The translations under genes and the position numbers were made by a program. Shown here piece by piece: positions 8,801 to 10,309 of a stretch of DNA of 10,309 nucleotides. Numbering within the stretch: the stretch's first letter is position 1; every line of letters starts with the position of its first letter. Source of the stretch: Sanchytrium tribonematis (lineage: Eukaryota; Sanchytriomycota; Sanchytriomycetes; Sanchytriales; Sanchytriaceae); NCBI GenBank assembly GCA_018985235.1, contig JADGIG010000302.1, forward strand, positions 1 through 10,309, given 5' to 3'. Below the pieces are notes generated by a model. That model saw only the letters and a program-made list of their open reading frames with translations. It searched no databases and was not told the DNA's origin.

Positions 8801-9541
8801 AGAAGCGAATTGCTTGACTTTTTAGAAAAGTATGTTGACGAAAGAGAACCTAGTCAATTTCGAATTCCTATTAAATTGGATAAAGTGTCACATAATTGGC
8901 AGATTAAGTGGACAACCATTGACGATGCTATGTTGCTTTATGGTACATACAGGTATGGGTACGGGAATTGGAAGAAAATCGTAGAGGACGAAGAATTGAA
9001 ATTAGACAAAATCAAATTCCAAGATCCGAAAAGCCCAAATGAAGATCAAGTCGCCCGCCGATGTGAATCGCTGCTTGAGAGTATTAAGAAAAATGGCAAA
9101 CCCGTTAAGCGCAAAGCAACTGTTGCAGAAAAATCAAATACCAAGAAACCTAAGTTGCAAAGCTCACCTAAAGTAGAAGGCAAGCTAACCAAAGAAAAAT
9201 CTGCCTCTGATATTTTGAGGCCAATTACAAGAGACATGACTACGTTTTCAAAGAAAATTAAGAGAGAAAAACTCAAGTCGGAGAAAATCAAGGCAACAAA
9301 AGACTTTTTGACAAAATTTGGGTCTTTTATTAACGATACCTGCATAGAAAACAAGTATGATCGCGAATTTGAACTGTCTCTTTGGGACGAGTTAGCTGTT
9401 CATTGGCCTAACAATGAAAATAGAAGTGTTGAAGGATTTAAATTACAAAAAATGTTTTTGAAATTGACTGGCCATACTGAAGTAGAAACCAAAAAAGGCT
9501 CTAAATCTGGCGAACAGAGAAGAATATCTGATGTACTGTAA
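5857..9541 (+). CDS. CHD1: Chromodomain-helicase-DNA-binding protein CHD1, two exons
   Basis: Exon 1 is 5857-7934, exon 2 is 7954-9541, across a 19-nt intron; 1221 residues. Domains in order: acidic N-terminus; chromodomain 1 (about 113-175); chromodomain 2 (about 205-255); Snf2 ATPase with Walker A GILADEMGLGKT (308-319, K318), motif II DEGH (418-421) and motif III TGTPLQNN; helicase C with KVLIFSQM (from about 607), FQRLDGS, STKAGGLGL and motif VI ARSHRIGQ (696-703); SANT-SLIDE DNA-binding region (about 890-1045); lysine-rich linker; CHD1 helical C-terminal domain (about 1140-1215). This is the full CHD1 plan: it slides and spaces nucleosomes during Pol II elongation, and its chromodomains contact methylated H3 or gate the ATPase. 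Motif II is DEGH, common in the Snf2 subfamily but DEAH in typical CHD1. It is shorter than yeast Chd1 (1468). The frame is open upstream to a TTG at 5812, but 5857 is the first ATG. Confidence 0.97.
7935..7953 (+). other. 19-nt spliceosomal intron in CHD1
   Basis: GTAATTTTTAATAATTTAG interrupts codon 693 after its second base. Splicing gives NPQNDLQAMARSHRIGQ, the invariant Snf2 stretch leading into motif VI. Retention gives TAA directly after the Gln codon and would remove the arginine finger and everything beyond. It differs from the DPM1 intron by one missing base and one substitution region only. Confidence 0.95.
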
Positions 9542-9545
9542 TAAA
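9540..9545 (+). terminator. AATAAA overlapping the CHD1 stop codon
   Basis: The coding end reads CTG TAA TAAA. AATAAA starts on the second base of the TAA stop (9539-9541), which is followed directly by an overlapping second TAA in another frame. Probable polyadenylation signal. Confidence 0.55.
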
Positions 9546-9586
9546 TCATTTTGTAAATTAATAAGTCGAAACTATATTTTTTTAAT

Positions 9587-9605
9587 GTTTCAACAAATGT
9601 GAAAC
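9587..9605. repeat. Small inverted repeat upstream of the vinculin-like gene
   Basis: GTTTCA (9587-9592) and TGAAAC (9600-9605) form a 6-bp stem with a 7-base loop, ending nine bases before the ATG at 9615. The right arm contains TGTGAAAC, also present on the minus strand upstream of the COQ11-like gene. It could be an operator-like site or an mRNA-leader hairpin; it may also be chance. Confidence 0.35.
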
Positions 9606-9614
9606 TTAGGTTTT

Positions 9615-10309
9615 ATGTTAAGTAAAACTACTCAAAATCTAATTCAGCCGATAAGTGATTCGGTTGCCGAATTAACTGTCGTAGCCAGCAATGCTCAGGT
9701 TCATAAAACTCCAATCCCAAATCTTACTGCGGTTTCTCAACCAGTTAGTGACAACGTCAAAAATTTGGTGGTCGCTGCTAGAAAAACTCTTGAGCATAGT
9801 ATAATTCAGAGCAAATCTTTTTTAAGAGGCACTTTGGAAATTGAACACGAAAACAAAATTAAGGAATTGTTACCGAAGATTGATCAAATCGGAGTGCGAG
9901 CAAATCAATCTGGCAACTCTCTCGTTAAAAATTGCGAGGAACTTGCAAAATCTCCCTTGGACCCAGAATATTTAAATGGTTTGGTGGAATGCCTGAAGAC
10001 CATTTTATTATCAACCCAAGATCTCTTGAATATTTGGGACGAGTCAGAAGTTTTAAGAATTTTAAGTGTGTCCAAAAGCTTAAGAGAAAGAATAGGAATT
10101 TTGCGGGAGAGCGATTTTGCTAGTTTTGTCAAGGCTCCACAGCAATTATTAGAGGTCACCAAGCCAGTCTACCAATTGGCAGTGATGCTAATGCAATTGG
10201 TCAAAACGAGAGCAGCTGAGCTTTTGTACCCAGCCGTCGGCCAGTTTTTAGAGTCCAGAATCTTCTTATTATCGCAAACTTCTCCACTTTTAATTGCAAT
10301 TAGCAAATG
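9615..10309 (+). CDS. VCL: Vinculin homologue, N-terminal head, 3'-truncated
   Basis: 231 residues are readable from ATG 9615 to the window edge with no stop. The sequence follows the vinculin D1 head closely: NLIQPISDSVAELTVVA for human ILEPVAQQISHLVIM, then IPNLTAVSQPVSDNVKNLV for IPDLTAPVAAVQAAVSNLV, then LLSTQDLLNIWDESEVLRIL for the human [21 protein letters not shown] segment. These blocks are nearer to vinculin than to alpha-catenin. The head is all-helical (two four-helix bundles in D1) and in animals binds talin and links adhesion sites to actin; animal vinculin is over 1000 residues, so most of this gene lies beyond the window. The N-terminus looks intact and no intron is evident in the visible part. 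Vinculin is part of the integrin-type adhesome, which is reduced or lost in most fungi. Confidence 0.87.
   Translation, partial: MLSKTTQNLIQPISDSVAELTVVASNAQVHKTPIPNLTAVSQPVSDNVKNLVVAARKTLEHSIIQSKSFLRGTLEIEHENKIKELLPKIDQIGVRANQSGNSLVKNCEELAKSPLDPEYLNGLVECLKTILLSTQDLLNIWDESEVLRILSVSKSLRERIGILRESDFASFVKAPQQLLEVTKPVYQLAVMLMQLVKTRAAELLYPAVGQFLESRIFLLSQTSPLLIAISK

Overview
The window is nuclear DNA of a eukaryote with a very compact, AT-rich genome. Its ten protein genes are all typical eukaryotic housekeeping or cell-biology genes: an Lsm ring subunit, a mitochondrial glycine carrier, dolichol-phosphate mannose synthase, a Coq11-like dehydrogenase, a DUF924 protein, RNA polymerase I subunit RPA12, an M43-type metalloprotease, the branchpoint-binding protein SF1/BBP, the chromatin remodeller CHD1 and a vinculin homologue. 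Fungal-type genes (Coq11-like, DUF924, BBP with a PPW tail) together with vinculin, tight packing and very short introns suggest an early-branching fungal relative (rozellid/Cryptomycota, aphelid or similar). That placement is inference; no marker in the window fixes it.

Layout: LSM6 (5'-truncated, +) 1-180; glycine carrier (+) 229-972; DPM1 (+, two exons) 996-1720; COQ11-like (-) 1726-2499; DUF924 (+) 2546-3139; RPA12 (-) 3151-3525; M43 metalloprotease (+) 3744-4685; SF1/BBP (+, two exons) 4730-5807; CHD1 (+, two exons) 5857-9541; vinculin-like (+, 3'-truncated) 9615-10309. Intergenic gaps are 5-73 bp except for one of 218 bp (3526-3743). No tRNA, rRNA, transposon, CRISPR array or long repeat was seen.

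The most striking signal is a set of three spliceosomal introns of only 20, 19 and 19 nt (DPM1 1596-1615, BBP 5276-5294, CHD1 7935-7953). Each is demanded by protein conservation on both sides, each has GT...TTTAG ends, and each would give a premature stop if retained. One lies in the gene for the branchpoint-binding protein itself, whose sequence is divergent (zinc knuckle one residue short, no visible N-terminal U2AF-binding tryptophan motif).

A second pattern concerns 3' ends. In seven of the nine genes whose stop is in the window, AATAAA overlaps the stop codon or lies within about ten bases of it. In four of them the TAA stop is the TAA of AATAAA. Both convergent gene pairs meet in a 13-bp perfect inverted repeat that overlaps at least one stop codon.

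The genes do not form one pathway. They are neighbours in a gene-dense genome: RNA processing (LSM6, BBP), transcription and chromatin (RPA12, CHD1), mitochondrial metabolism (glycine carrier, Coq11-like), glycosylation (DPM1), a likely secreted protease and an adhesion/cytoskeleton protein.
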